A program made the translations under genes and the position numbers. From the NCBI GenBank assembly GCA_024195265.1, contig JAJLRJ010000013.1, positions 11,146,832 through 11,210,831 on the forward strand: DNA of 64,000 nt. Reading direction: 5' to 3'. Positions 44,512 through 56,150 of this stretch are shown here, piece by piece. The DNA is from Dendrophyllia cribrosa. Taxonomy: Eukaryota; Cnidaria; Anthozoa; Scleractinia; Dendrophylliidae. Every line of letters starts with the position of its first letter. Position 1 is the first letter of the stretch. The notes beneath the pieces are model-generated. The model saw only the letters and a program-made list of their open reading frames with translations, did no database searches and was not told where the DNA came from.

Positions 44512-45080
44512 CTTAGCAAGGTGGATAGAAATAAGACAAGACAAAAATTGCTAACACGCTCGTTATACAATTAAACTGTTATCCTTGGAGTGACAAATGT
44601 GATGAACTTATGTAAAATGGTTTTCTGCTTTTTTCATTTCTCGAGGGAAACAGGAAAGTGCATGTTCAGTACTATTAACCCCTTGGACGTACACTGAAAC
44701 TTATATCCCCAACGTGGGTTTTTGCGGTGTTACAATTGATAGATAACCTGTGATGTGCTTTACAAGATAAGGTAAATATCATGGAGGAATTGGTAGCCTG
44801 TATTCATAAAATTCATGTGAACTGAAAATATTTAACGTCTTTCTTCACTTATAGAAATGTCCAGAAATGCAGACCAGTATTGCAGACCAGTATTGCAGAC
44901 CAGTATTGTTTAACGAGTACTTCATATTTGACAGAGTTGTTGGTCGTTTACATATTGCTTCATATGTGACAGACTTTTGTGTGTTTTGGTGAACTTTTAT
45001 AGGTGAGGACACTAAATGATGCCAGTCATGGAGTAGCGTGGCCCCCTTTTTCTGCATCTCTGGACACATCTCTTTCTTAC

Positions 45081-45111
45081 CACGTAAGTGACAAATACTC
45101 CCTTCTTGTCC
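45081..45111 (-). CDS. PDZ scaffold gene, exon 7 (31-base microexon)
   Basis: The acceptor TTTCTTCAG precedes 45111 and the donor GTAAGA follows 45081. It encodes DKKGVFVTYV, the second strand of PDZ2, and is reached in phase from the 45979 exon (AA|G = Lys). Its phase and the homology on both sides are what identify it. Confidence 0.82.
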
Positions 45112-45245
45112 CTGAAGAAAAATATATAGTTCCTGTTTAGTGATCAAGTGGCAATAATAATAACATTTTTGGAAGGAATAAGAACAACAAAACTTTATAA
45201 TGTCGTTTTCGTTTTTCTCTTGCGCCAGTTTGGCGTGTGATCATC

Positions 45246-45826
45246 TTAAAGGAGCTAGATGACGTCATAAAGATTGATGTTTTTGGGGCATAATGTTCCC
45301 AGATTAAAACTAAGTATCTTTGTCAAACACGAAATTCTTATAGAACCCTAAGAAGAAGAAGATATCTAGTAAATTTCCAAAGACAGAATAAACCATAATA
45401 AGAGTTTTACTGAGTTTTTCAAGACACAAGGCGCCTAACTTGTAAACAATTGGGCATTTCCATTTTGGTTATCTGCAGCCACAAGACAGTTATTATTACT
45501 CTTAAGCCTGGATTCCATATGATCGCTACGATTTCTGCGGTCGCTGAAAAAACGTTGAGCGCTTGTAGCGAAATGGACTAAGCCACTCTCCATACTTTCA
45601 ACATAATAGCTACGATCGTTGGAGAGTGGCTTAGTTCATTTCGCTACAAGCGCTGAACGTTTTTTCAGCGATCGCAGCGATCGTAGCGATCATATGGAAA
45701 CCAGGCTTAAGAGCACTTGTAAAATAATTTCTAACAAAACTGGACAATTATTTTTGGGTTTCCACTGATGTAAATATGTCTTTTGGACTTTTAAAGTAAT
45801 ACTGATATGGTGACATAGCTCCTTAA
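45246..45826. repeat. TTAA-flanked element, family E copy 2, with nested insertion
   Basis: TTAAAGGAGCTAGATGACG and GTGACATAGCTCCTTAA form the ends. The interior matches 15881-16271. It is interrupted at 45502-45710 by family D. Lies in a PDZ gene intron. Confidence 0.8.
45502..45710. repeat. TTAA-flanked foldback, family D copy 1
   Basis: TTAAGCCTGGATTCCATATGATCGC and its complement GCGATCATATGGAAACCAGGCTTAA. The arms pair almost to the centre (GAGCGCTTGTAGCGAAATGGACTAAGCCACTCTCCA). TTAA is present on both sides as target duplication. Confidence 0.93.
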
Positions 45827-45978
45827 AGTTGTTACTAAAAGTCTCTGTGATTTTGTTGCTAAAGTGGTAAACACGGAAACTATTTTTCAGTATGTCTTCT
45901 TTAAGAGCAATGTATTTACTTGTTTACACTCTATTGGCTTATATTAATCAGTGATCGATTAATTATTTAAGTGCGTAC

Positions 45979-46054
45979 TTTCTTGCGAGAATGCTGAGTC
46001 CTATGTAATCAGTGATGGACTTTACTAACTTCACTTCAAACACCGTTGATGGCT
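45979..46054 (-). CDS. PDZ scaffold gene, exon 6 (start of PDZ2)
   Basis: The acceptor AAATGCAG precedes 46054 and the donor GTACGC follows 45979; phase 1 in, phase 2 out. It encodes PSTVFEVKLVKSITDYIGLS and ILAR, the first strand and carboxylate-binding loop of PDZ2 (IGLS in place of GLGF). It is too short to appear as an open frame with its own start and was found by phase and homology. Confidence 0.82.
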
Positions 46055-46292
46055 CTGCATTTCCAGACAACAACATTAACCGAAGAGAAGAAGAAAAATA
46101 TAATCAGGATATTGTGCATTTTAAGTATAAATGAAGAAATAGGTGGTTGGTAGTTTTTGGTGTAAGGTAAATAGTAGAGGGGGAAATGGGGAGTGGAAAA
46201 GAGAAGAGTGATTGGGGTTATCCAGAAATAGAAGCAATCATCATTCTTGGCAGTAAAAGTGTGTCATTGTAGACTCGTATATAAAAGTACCT

Positions 46293-46732
46293 TTAAAGAA
46301 AACCTCCATTGTCATAACAAATTGACGTTAAATTGTTGGAAATAAACTCGAAATTTCGATTATTTTAATAACAAATGGAAATATATTTTCAGTGTACAAA
46401 ATAATGAATATTAATTTTGCCTATTTTTGCTTTTAAATTCCCCGCGCGTCGCCTTTTTGAATATTTATGACGTGTTACGTTTGTCTAATTGTTGCATTCA
46501 AAAGAACGTCGATTCTTAACAATAGCGGCGACAGTAACGCGTCATAAATATTCAAAATGGTGTAGAGCGGGAAATTTAAAAGCAAAAATAGGTGAAATTA
46601 ATATCCATTTTTTTGTACACTAAAATTATATTTGCACTTGTTTTTTTAAAAAAATAAGTAAATTTAGACGTTATTCTCAACAATTTAACGTCAATTTAAC
46701 GTCAATTTGTGGACAATGGGGGTTCCCTTTAA
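46293..46732. repeat. TTAA-flanked MITE, family C copy 2
   Basis: The ends TTAAAGAAAACCTCCATTGTC and GGACAATGGGGGTTCCCTTTAA; colinear with 34157-34574. It lies in the PDZ gene intron. Confidence 0.9.
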
Positions 46733-46965
46733 GGAGTTCCGTTGCAATTTTCCAAGGTCTCTCGTCACTTTGATGTTACAGTCTCCCTCCCTCCCTCCTT
46801 CCTACCTCGTCCTACCGCCAATTCAATATTGTGGGCGCCGGATTGGTTGTTTGCAGGAGCGATGGTCTACCCCAGTTCCGATATTATTGATATCATATCA
46901 ACAATAAAAATTGATTATAGTGGGTTGGTAAGCTGTTTGGTATTCTGAGTCCACTTTTTTTTTAC

Positions 46966-47092
46966 CTTCAGTTGAAGTGAAAATCGCCTCAGGCTCCTCT
47001 CTCAGTATTGTTATTCTGACAGGAGATGACGCTAACCTTAAGGCATATACCGCATTCTTATGAGTCATTGTCTGCAGACTTTCGCCGTTAAC
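46966..47092 (-). CDS. PDZ scaffold gene, exon 5 (end of PDZ1)
   Basis: The acceptor TCTTTAG precedes 47092 (phase 0) and the donor GTAAAA follows 46966 (phase 1). It encodes VNGESLQTMTHKNAVYALRL, SSPVRITILREE and an acidic linker. The His in MTHKNAV is at the first position of helix B, the mark of class I PDZ domains, which bind S/T-x-hydrophobic C-termini. Confidence 0.93.
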
Positions 47093-47579
47093 CTAAAGAG
47101 ATGGAAAAATAGACTGAGGTGGATTGCAAAAGGTCAAATACGACCCTGTAAATTTAGAATAAACTCAAAATAAGATTATTAGAACTGAAATATAAAATAG
47201 AATTATTAGCGAGAACCGCAGGTGCTTTTGGAATAGGCAATGCGAAGGAAGGAAACACGAAAAAAGGAGGAAAAAGGAGTAAAGCCCTTGGAGAAAGGAA
47301 ATAACCAACTAATATACTACCCAAATCTGAATGCAAGACTGGCACTAGAGAAAAAGGGAACGTTTAATGACAAGTATTTGAAATTAAAAAAAAAATCTAG
47401 ACTACTTTAGGGTCAGGGCTACGCTGAAACAAAATACTGTACCGGATCTTGCCCTTTTGCCCTAGTAAAGTTCCAGCCTTGCATTCAGGTTTGTTTTGGA
47501 TCTCGTGAATACGCGAATCGCTGAGCTGGATATAGTATACGGGAACATATATGCAAATTTTAACTCGATCCATGATTTG

Positions 47580-48156
47580 TAAAGCCTAGTTTCCATATAA
47601 TCGCAACGATCGATCGGTCGGTCGACGATCGCTGCGATTCTTGCGATCCTTGCGATCGCTGAGACCTCAGGTTTCCATATGATCGCAGCGATCGCAAAGA
47701 AACGTCGAGTAGGCCTGGATCCGATACACTTTTAGTGCATTATGGGATACAAGGCTTTGGGGTGCAATGCTTTTTGGGACATTTTGGATCGCAAGGATCG
47801 CAAGAGTGGTTTCCATATAAAAACCTCTCGATCGCAATGATCGCAAGGATCGCAGAAGTAGAAATTTTTCTATCTTTGCGATCGCAATCGCAAGGATCGT
47901 AACAATCGCAAGGATCGCAACGTTTTGGTTTCCATATAGACCCTATTCATAAATGGCGGCCGATTTATTTATTCTTTTATATTCATGCTAATCAGCCCAA
48001 CTAGCCTGATTTTAAAGCAAAAATTCTTTTGAATTTTGCACATGCTACCGAGGCTAGGTGGGCTGATTAGCATGAATATAAAAGAATAATACACCGGCCG
48101 CCATTTATGAATAGGGTCTATGATCGCAAGGGTCGATTATATGGAACCAGGCTTAA
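47580..48156. repeat. Family D copy 2, rich in GATCGCAAG, with nested MITE
   Basis: TAAGCCTAGTTTCCATATAATCGC at the left and GATTATATGGAACCAGGCTTAA at the right. The inside has many GATCGCAAGG and GTTTCCATAT words in both orientations. It is interrupted at 47937-48120 by a palindromic MITE. Confidence 0.85.
47937..48120. repeat. TA-flanked palindromic MITE, copy 3 (nested)
   Basis: TAGACCCTATTCATAAATGG and its exact complement. The inner CATGCTAATCAGCCCAACTAGCCT block pairs with AGGCTAGGTGGGCTGATTAGCATG. Same family as 5634-5818. Confidence 0.92.
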
Positions 48157-48539
48157 ACCTTTTTTATTTCCCCAAAATACGTGTTAAAAGACTATTGCTG
48201 TATTTTAATTCCCCAGTGTATTAATTCATTCAGTTGTCTAGACAAGTCTCGTTTCACACAATGCATATATTATGTCACGCTAAGTTGTTTTGGTCGTTTT
48301 AAATCTGTTTTACTCTTCAATTTCAGTATGAAAAATTAAAACCGATCTGTGGACTTAACCTTATGTTGTTTCGTATTCACGAGATAGCTCTTAAGAGCCC
48401 CTTGATATTTCACTGCCAAGTAGTACGTCTTGCACGTGCATAAGTCACAAATTAACAATTTTTAAAGTTTTTTCACTAAGACGACATGTTTCCTAGGCAC
48501 TGGAGAACATTTGTAATTACACAACCTCAGTAAACCCAC
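48157..48539. other. PDZ gene intron, nothing recognised
   Basis: Only a short CACGAGATAGCTCTTAAGAGCC phrase (about 48378), which recurs near 36480 and 58520. Confidence 0.4.
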
Positions 48540-48623
48540 CTCAAGGATTTGGTCCCCAACTGCGATTCGTCCATCTTTAGCGGCCGCGCCTTCTGGTTCA
48601 ATGATGTTTACAACAACCCCTCC
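48540..48623 (-). CDS. PDZ scaffold gene, exon 4 (core of PDZ1)
   Basis: The acceptor TTTTTTAG precedes 48623 and the donor GTGGGT follows 48540; phase 0 at both ends. It encodes GGVVVNIIEPEGAAAKDGRI and AVGDQILE, the classic PDZ run G-V-x-V-x-x-I-x-P-x-G-A-A-x-x-D-G-R-I-x-x-G-D-x-I-L. It has no start codon of its own and was found by homology. Confidence 0.95.
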
Positions 48624-49637
48624 CTAAAAAGGAACGTAACATAATCAGTAACATAATATAATAAAATTGCAAGAAAAGAAAAAAATATAATAAAATTTCA
48701 TTTAAGGTGGCCCGCGGCTATTTAATGGCGCGGTGGCTCCCTTTTATAAATCGAATTTTCGGCATGTAAGCGTTAACCGATTTTTGTAAATTTTGGTAGA
48801 GCGATAAAGGAGTCTTCAAATTATACATGACATTATATAAAAAATTTTATATCAAGTTTATAGAAAATCCCGTTTTATTAAGAAAAAGCAAATATTTTCA
48901 TAAAACGACATTTTTTTTCTTATTAAGCTCAATACGTTCCAAGACTTCAAGCAGTTACTGTGAGCAATTTTCCACAAAATCGGCTGGACAGAAATTACTG
49001 CGCAGTCGAACGCTGAATTAGGTGGTTTGCAACCAATCTCTAGAGACATAGATAACAATAGTGAAACGAACAAATGCTGGTGGACGAACAAAAGGAGCTA
49101 ATGAGAGAACTATTGTTTATGTCCACCAGCATGGCGGCGATGACGTAACATGAAAACCACCTATTTGCCTCAGCTGTTGCAAGAACGGTAAAATAAGGCT
49201 ACAATCGCACCCTATTACTTGAAAACTTGATACAACCGAAAACTTTGCTGAGTAACCGGAAAAGATCGAAAGCTCCCAGCAAAAACTATAAGCAAAGAAA
49301 GAACAAGATGTTTATAGTGCGTAATTTATGATTTCAAGAAATTCAAGTTTGTTCGACTCGTGAAAAAATTACCGATTTGTTTTCTGATATTTTTAAGTAT
49401 GATAACATTCAGTAGATGTACAAACGGCCTTACCTAGTTTCATGTGTATAGTCTCTACGAAACTCGGCGAATTTGGGTCGTCAAATCAAGTTTACTACTT
49501 CACGTCTTCCATTTTCTAAATGCTTTGAAAACCCCTCGTGTTCCGTAAATTATTCAAAGTTGCCGCATTCTAGGATTATTTGCCACTTGGGAAGCAGCGA
49601 TCATCGTTAATAGGGAAGATATCAATGACGTCACCAA
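48624..49637. other. PDZ gene intron, no further exon
   Basis: Repeat-like sequence at 49017-49165 (CTGGTGGACGAACAAAAGGAG and GTCCACCAGCATGGCGGCGA) pairs partly with itself. Frames at 48827-49091 are not supported. Confidence 0.4.
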
Positions 49638-49723
49638 TTGTTATTAATGTGCCAACCAGAGCCTTATTGGCTGCCGAAACAAAGGGTTCTTTTGTTCCAG
49701 TGGTTGGCACATTTGAATAACAA
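49638..49723. repeat. Hairpin element
   Basis: TTGTTATTAATGTGCCAACCA and TGGTTGGCACATTTGAATAACAA pair with two mismatches. Confidence 0.85.
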
Positions 49724-49805
49724 AAATAATGTTTGTAAACAGATATCATCCCTATACAATACGCCATTTGCACGATTGTAGTCGAATAACAAATCCCCTT
49801 TTCGA

Positions 49806-49925
49806 TGGTTTAACAGATAATACGTGCGGAAAATTTAACTCGTTTAACTCTCATTTTTTCTCGCCCATACGGGGCTTAAAAAAACGCAAGTCGTAAAATA
49901 TCCGCGCGTATTATCTGTTAAACCA
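49806..49925. repeat. Hairpin element
   Basis: TGGTTTAACAGATAATACG at the left and CGTATTATCTGTTAAACCA at the right are perfect 19-bp inverted repeats. Confidence 0.92.
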
Positions 49926-49972
49926 TTGAATAGGGTGTATAGAGTCACCAAGCTATCAGACTGTTTATATAC

Positions 49973-50064
49973 CAGGTAAGTGTCTGATCCGCCAACAATA
50001 CCAAGCCCAAGTCCTGCAGTTTCCTTTATAATAGTGACAGTACTTTCTGTGGATTTCTTTATAT
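49973..50064 (-). CDS. PDZ scaffold gene, exon 3 (start of PDZ1)
   Basis: The acceptor TCCTTGCAG precedes 50064 (phase 1) and the donor GTATAT follows 49973 (phase 0). It encodes STVTIIKETAGLGLGIVGGS and DTYL: first strand, GLGI carboxylate-binding loop and second strand of PDZ1. Confidence 0.92.
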
Positions 50065-51183
50065 CTGCAAGGAAACAAATTATGCACCTCATCCCTTCAC
50101 TGCTTAATCCTTTCAAGAGGAAGTACTGCTCAGTAGCTTTCATTTGAATGGTCACACTTTAGAATTTCAAACACAGACTCAAAAGTTAAAACCACCTTGT
50201 ACAGCATAATAAACAGCACCACAGGAAATTACTGCCTATTGGTGTACATTGTAAGCTGTTATCATGTTCCCGTGTTCTTGAAAATAATAACAGAGAATAA
50301 AATATACATATTTGCGTAACCTCTGTGAGCTAAATAATTTGTAATATAGTACGAAATTGCTCATTTTCGCGTCCAACATGGCCTACCAGAAAAATTGGAA
50401 ATAAACTGAATTGCTAACAGTAAATAAAGGCAGGTTCCATAAACCGGCTTCATTAGAAAAACATACTTGCGAACATATATAAAGCTGGCTTATTTTAAGA
50501 TCAGTTTAATTTAAGGCGCAGGCGAAAGAGGTGACTTTTTCATTAAACTGTTTCTTCTGTTGTCACCGCAATATAGACTGAATGGAAAGACACAATTAAA
50601 TGAATTTATTACTCCCTGGCACCAAGGACACCTTGCCTTAGTTATACAAACTAAGATAAACTGCGAACAGAAAGTGCGGCATTTTAAAGGTAGTAATAAG
50701 GTCATTATAACATGTTTTTAACGCCATAACGATGCATAAACGTTGCATGCGCTTGTAAAGTTAAACACAGACGTTCAGACAATCAAATCAGGCGAACGTT
50801 GTACCGTTGATACCAAAACATTTATCATCGTCATGTTCAATTTGTTGCCGCGCATCCGGCGGTATATTTTCTTCGCTGAATTTTGTAGAATGTAGAACGC
50901 ACACATTTCATGCGGCTTCTTTAGGATAGATAACTACGAACCCTCAACCAAGTAGCGATAAAGTTGCGTGGATAGGTGTGCAATTAGTACGACATAGCTA
51001 TAAAGGACTTAATCAGTCCGGTTTAATTTGCACTGTCTTTAGTCTAATTTTAAACCTTGGTGACGCTCCTGTTGAATTGATAATCAACTGATGTTTGTGC
51101 TCTACCAAAATGGAATCACCTTTTGCTTTCAGTTGCATTTGTCTTCCTAGTGTATCAGTATTAAGGTTTATTTAAGCACATAC
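50065..51183. other. PDZ gene intron, nothing recognised
   Basis: No exon or clear repeat found; the 64-residue minus frame at 50511-50705 has no family features. Confidence 0.4.
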
Positions 51184-51270
51184 CTTTTGTTAAAGTCATT
51201 TTGGACACAGGAGCCATTGGTAATCTGTCGCCGCAGAATTTCAGCATAAACACTTGAGAGCTTTTCTTCT
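51184..51270 (-). CDS. PDZ scaffold gene, exon 2 (first confident exon)
   Basis: The donor AAAG|GTATGT is in phase 1 and joins exon 3 to give Asp. It encodes KKSSQVFMLKFCGDRLPMAP and VSKMTLTK. The acceptor is GTGGAAG|AG or two bases further in; the choice sets the phase of the missing upstream exon. Exons 2 to 11 give about 350 residues with two PDZ domains; the N-terminus is not recovered. The family could be close to the PDZ arrays of PTPN13, FRMPD or MPDZ-type scaffolds, but I cannot name it. Confidence 0.7.
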
Positions 51271-52861
51271 CTTCCACAGAACAAGCAAGAAAATTTAGAA
51301 CATAAACCTGTGCTTAACGATAATTATGTTGTCATTGGCGAATGTTAATCGACTTTGCTGTCGAGAGTTAAAGGCCAGCAGTACTGGCCTTCTCTACAAA
51401 GGTATTCACAACTTTGACATTTCGTTTCACTTTGTTTAGACAAGCTTTTAATTACTTTGCTAGCAATTACTTTGCAGCCTATAAAGCTCAAACGCTTTGA
51501 CATTGATTTATTTATTTTTTATATTAAGTTTGACATTGCATTCTAATAATGACCAAAGACTTCAAAAAGCTTTATATCTATAGTTCCTTCGTGAAACGAG
51601 CAGGGAAACAGAATAAAGGTAACTGGCATGCGATTGGCAATATACTGTTTTGACGGATAGTGATAAAGATAATTGGACTACGGATACACAAGGTCCAATT
51701 GAGGAATTCGCGCTTAATGTGCATCATGGGTAATCAGGGTAAACATTCTGCCAAATAGAGTGTTTGTATGAGAATCCAGTGTCAAATCATAATTTCCGTA
51801 AAATTTAGATTTCCTAATATAATTTAATCCCATTATAATGCAGATACAAGGATAAGTACATTAACAAGTGTCAAATAAAATCAACCAAAATACTGTAGAA
51901 TAACAACATTTATAAGCATTTGGAAAGTGGTTTTGTATACTTGAAGATCAAGTTATAGAGCGCGGACGGAAATTGTCGAAACGGTACATTAATTGCGTAA
52001 ATTACGTTTTACATGACGTTTCCAGTAATTTTCGTTTTGTGTTTAGCTTGTCCGTGAACATAATTCCTCGTGTTGGACGTCGACAGTACAAACACAATAA
52101 AGCTGAAACTTTATTTTTGTTTATATTGTCTCTGTTTGCTTCTGTAAAATTGTGGAGACCTGATTTGATTTTTGTTTTTAACCGTTTATGAAATGATACT
52201 TTATTTTTATAAATCGAAAGTTTCACCTTTTGAGAACTCGAAACCAAGGAAGGTTTTCAAGTCTTTGAGACGATGCGAAACGCTTTTTCATGGTCTCAAA
52301 GTTTGCTTTTGCCGCTAAAAAGTGATTCCAATTATGCGCGGCCAAAACCAGTGTCATATTACACTGTGACGTAAATAAATTTGAAAACTTCTGCGGGAAT
52401 CATGGCAAACAAGACAGCTGACAAGAGATCTAGTTAGAGGTCGACAATATTATGTGGCGCTGGATGGGCCCCAAACATTTCAGACATTATAATTCTTATC
52501 GTTTACAAAAGGTTATAACAAAAAATTATTTTGTTCCAGCTCTTGAATGGGCAATTCAGTCACATCAGAAGAATTAAACAAATGTGAACAAGACAAAGTA
52601 GTTTAAACTGAAGACCGATGATTTTTTTTCAACTGGCGTTTTCCTTGGCGTTGATTCGAGAAACTCCCGCGGGAAGTAATTGCAATTCTTGTCGTTACCC
52701 TGCCTTTCACGTTGAACGTTGGGTGTGCTGCCAAAATCAAAGTCCACTTCCGTCTCATCTCGTATTTTATATTTCCAGCCTATTATTAATAGCGTTAGGG
52801 ATTATTTGTGGCTGATGCTTTAAAATTCTTTCCCTGTAACCCAAAACCTATCAAGGCACGT
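51271..52861. other. No gene recognised
   Basis: AT-rich, with no supported exon on either strand. The second half of the F5/8C domain was looked for here and not found. Confidence 0.4.
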
Positions 52862-53009
52862 TTAAAGGCTCACCTTCAAACAAAAAACGTTGCGGTCGTT
52901 GGTTTTGTTTTGAAATGCTCCATTGTTCATACGCGTGATCTTATTGGTTGCACGCATTCAAAAAGTGATCACGGCGCGCACAGAATTCTGGATGACGGTG
53001 GGTCTTTAA
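52862..53009. repeat. TTAA-flanked MITE, family F copy 2
   Basis: TTAAAGGCTCACCTTCA and GATGACGGTGGGTCTTTAA; interior colinear with 22880-23063, with a deletion of about 35 bases. Confidence 0.85.
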
Positions 53010-54594
53010 TCTTCATAAAACAGAAACACTTATAATGCAAACGAAAACAGAGAATTCAGTGTTATAATTTCAAGTTATGCACCTGATTGAAGAAACATTG
53101 TCGGAAAAAAAACACACAAGATAAACGATGCGACAATGGAATTCTGGGAACAAGGCAAATAATGCTTGTCAACATTCTATTTATTGGTAACTACGGATAC
53201 AAATGTTTTCCTAAAAGATTCTCAGTGAACGATTTTTGGCATACTATGTTATATAATAATGTGCAATTTTTCATAGGTCGCTTTTTTCCCGTCTTCCAGG
53301 ATCGAAAACCATTTGGTCGTATCGAGTATGTGATTCAAACAATTTACCCGACAACATTTTTTTAATCAAGTGTATACATATATTTAGGTCTGAGTGCGGA
53401 GTGCAGTTTAGAACACAAATACTTCAATCCTCATGCAAGGCCACGTTTTGAATGATACAGGGTAGAATCGAACGTATCTGGCTTGCACTAAATCAGCCAG
53501 AAAATTCTGAACAATGGTATTTAAATCTTCATTTCCTTGAAAAATCTGCAAGTTGAAAGTTAGAAAATGCATCATTACATAATTGCGGATGTCGAGGGAA
53601 GAAATTAAGCGGCAGCATGTTAATCGTTTGTTGTAGTAAGTTGACTGACTGCAAAATTATGTTTTGCTACTTTTAATTACCGAATCATCGATATCTAGGT
53701 GCAAGGTATGAATCATTTTTATTATTTTCAATCGGCGAGCATACACTCAGACTGTTTCGTGTGTTCTGACATGGGAGCATAACTCGTCTTAGCTTACGTC
53801 TTCTCCAACGGACAACTATACTCGCTGACCATTGCTACCGTGCAAAAGACGATCGAGTTGGTATCCGAGCCCGTTTTTTGGAGGTCATCTTTGGGTCACA
53901 AGTTCACGTACCTTGACCTTATTATCATTTATTAATTATGAATATTTATCTTGCGTACATGCCAAGCAATTCCCTGCCGTTGTTTTCAGTAAGACAGCTA
54001 TGGTGGATAAATTGATGTTCTTATTGTTCTTCGTGTTGAAACACAAGAAATGGTCTGTATAGATACTGCTCGCCAAATGGGCAGAAAAATTCTATATTTT
54101 GTTTCTTTCCAAACAGTACGTATGAATGGTCGTCGGAAATTTTGAATTAGTCACCTAAAGGAGATAAATCTGTGCGCGGTTCAAGCTAAATTTGGCTCTT
54201 AAGATACCATTATAAAAGAGACGGAGAAATAAGACAAGAGTTCTTCGCATGCTATCCTTAACGATACCTTGATGGCCGAAAATATCGGCGTTCCTTCCTG
54301 AACGGACAAAGTGCTACCAAAATCCGTAAATTGCACCCGTGTAAACCGGTTTGACGCAAGCATAAGAGCCCAGTCAGCCCAGTGCTTGTGCGTGTGGGTG
54401 CGATTGCTTGTGTGTCCACTATGTTGGATTCAAATTTGGCGGCAGTCGCGTGCAAAAGTTTGATGCATCTGCGCCTGCTTATGTCACCTTATGTTTATGC
54501 TTATCTCTCCTGTGAACATCCTTGTGCTTATGCTTATGCTTGTGTCGTACTTATAAAACAGGCTTAACGAGTATGTTTTGCTTATTTCCTATAC
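53010..54594. other. No gene recognised
   Basis: Several 75-92 codon plus-strand frames (53087-53365, 53832-54062) lack any family feature. A TGCTTATGCTTATG short repeat is at 54475-54545. No discoidin continuation found. Confidence 0.4.
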
Positions 54595-54899
54595 CTTTTC
54601 CATGTTTTCTTCCTTGTACAAGTTCCAGTTGACACCATCGACGGAAAAGGAGAGTCTGTAGCTCGTTGTAAATGATCCGTTTGGCTTTCCTTGTGTTGCT
54701 ACTGCGTGTACAACTCGAACAGTTCCCATATCGACTTGAAGAAAGTCGTTTGTGTTTGTTTTGGTCGATGCACACCATCCTTCGCTTCCATAAAGTCGGC
54801 CTTTGTAAGGATAGTATTGTAGGTAAACTGAACTCGAACTCATTTTGTCGTCAGCTACTTTGCTTGCATCTGCAACCCCTACTGCTACCGGCGTACAGG
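54595..54899 (-). CDS. PAN/F5-8C secreted protein, exon 2 (first part of discoidin domain)
   Basis: The acceptor TTCATGTAG precedes 54899; the join to the PAN exon is phase 1 (G|CC = Ala). It encodes CTPVAVGVADASKVADDKMS, SSSV, GRLYGSEGWCA, DFLQVDMGTVRVVHAVATQG and SYRLSFSVDGVNW: the first two thirds of an F5/8 type C (discoidin) domain, a beta sandwich that binds carbohydrates or lipids outside the cell. The donor AAG|GTATAG is phase 0. The C-terminal third of the domain, which should hold the closing cysteine, was not found downstream, so the gene is incomplete here or truncated. Confidence 0.88.
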
Positions 54900-55332
54900 C
54901 TACATGAAGTAAAAGCACATGAAAAACATTGAGGACCTGTATAGGAGGGATGGTGAGACCGCCTAGAAGGGCCACCCGGCAGATAAGGTGACCCGCCTAC
55001 CCGGGTCATCCTGTGTACTGTAAAAACTAATGTACCAAATGATAACTATATATATGGTCAATTCTCACATCAGCCGCCGCGTACAGCAACAAATCAAAAA
55101 GGTGTAACCTTTGCCTTGCCGAAAAATTATTTCTAACTAAATTCGCCGACTGCAAGGTAGGTATAAACTTTATTTATACACGATGTCAATTCATAATACA
55201 TGCTCTTCCATCGAGCCGTGTTTTTTAACACCAATAGATTAGGTACTTAACTAATTTAAATTATCTAACTAAATTAATTATCTATATAAAATTGTATTAA
55301 AAACGATAAAAACTATCCTTTATTAACTATCA
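54900..55332. other. Intron sequence with repeat traces
   Basis: GGTGACCCGCCTACCCGGGTCATCC at 54980-55010 resembles a common coral repeat edge (also near 58345). The remainder is AT-rich. Confidence 0.4.
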
Positions 55333-55658
55333 TTAAATTAGATAAAAATTAAATGCATGATTTAAAAGAGCTAAGAGCATGGGCTGTATCTTAGCGCTCA
55401 AAGGTAAGCTGTTCCGGAGAACAGAACCGCGATATTGAAAACTTCGTTTGCCTGCTTCAGTACTCGGTCTAGGTACGAAAAGGTTGTATTTTGAATTTCT
55501 TAGATTATGTGAGTGAACACTGGATGTAGCTTTAAAAACACTATTTAGACGAGTCGGAGAAAGAATGTGGAGAGTCTTAAACAGAATAATTGCTAGTTGC
55601 TTTGAACGCCTTCGCTCCAGAGAATCCCAACCTTTTTCTTCTAAACAAAAGATCTGAA
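55333..55658 (-). pseudogene. LINE reverse transcriptase C-terminal fragment (second family)
   Basis: An open minus frame without its own start runs to TAA at 55333. It encodes GWDSLERRRSKQLAIILFKT, NLFVPRPSTEAGKRSFQYRG and SVLRNSLP, the C-terminal tail of a non-LTR reverse transcriptase polyprotein. It differs from the family at 4 and 9 kb. It is 5'-truncated near 55658 and sits in the intron of the PAN/F5-8C gene. Confidence 0.8.
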
Positions 55659-56038
55659 TTCATTTCCAAATGCCGACACGAAAACAAATACTTACTAATG
55701 AACTTCAAAGGCCATATCATTCACTTGACACAATGAAACTCGCATATATTAACTTACTATATGCATAAAATTATTATTGTTACTGTTACAAATAGGATTT
55801 TTCAAAGATATAGTTTTCGTTGCAATAAAGTCTGTCTGAAGATCGCACCAGCGTGAAACTCAGAGTTACAGAAAAAACATGTCCCGTCTCTGACTTTATC
55901 CTATACAGTATCATGCTCTGCAGCTTCTCTACGCATCGAGCACTATCCTACCAGTGTACACAAATCACCGATTTATATATGTAATTTTCAATTGTAAAAC
56001 AATAAGCTCCGACTCCAGTCAAGACTTTTGACAGGTTT

Positions 56039-56078
56039 ATTCTCAACGTTTCGGCCTCACGGCCTTCCTCAGGAGAAT
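56039..56078 (-). ncRNA. Hammerhead-ribozyme-like motif
   Basis: Minus strand: ATTCTC, core CTGAGGA (CUGANGA), an extra A, stem II GGCC-GTGA-GGCC, core GAAA, self-complementary ACGT as stem III, U17, then GAGAAT, which pairs with the opening ATTCTC (6 bp stem I). It is followed by AATAAACCTGTCAAAAGTCTTGACTGGAG, a tail I associate with Penelope-like elements. The same layout, with different stems, occurs at 35009-35049. Confidence 0.7.
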
Positions 56079-56150
56079 TATTGCACTATGGCTTGCTTAC
56101 AAGAACCAGTGATCCACCATTCCAGGGCTCAGAGGAGCATTGTTTGAGGG

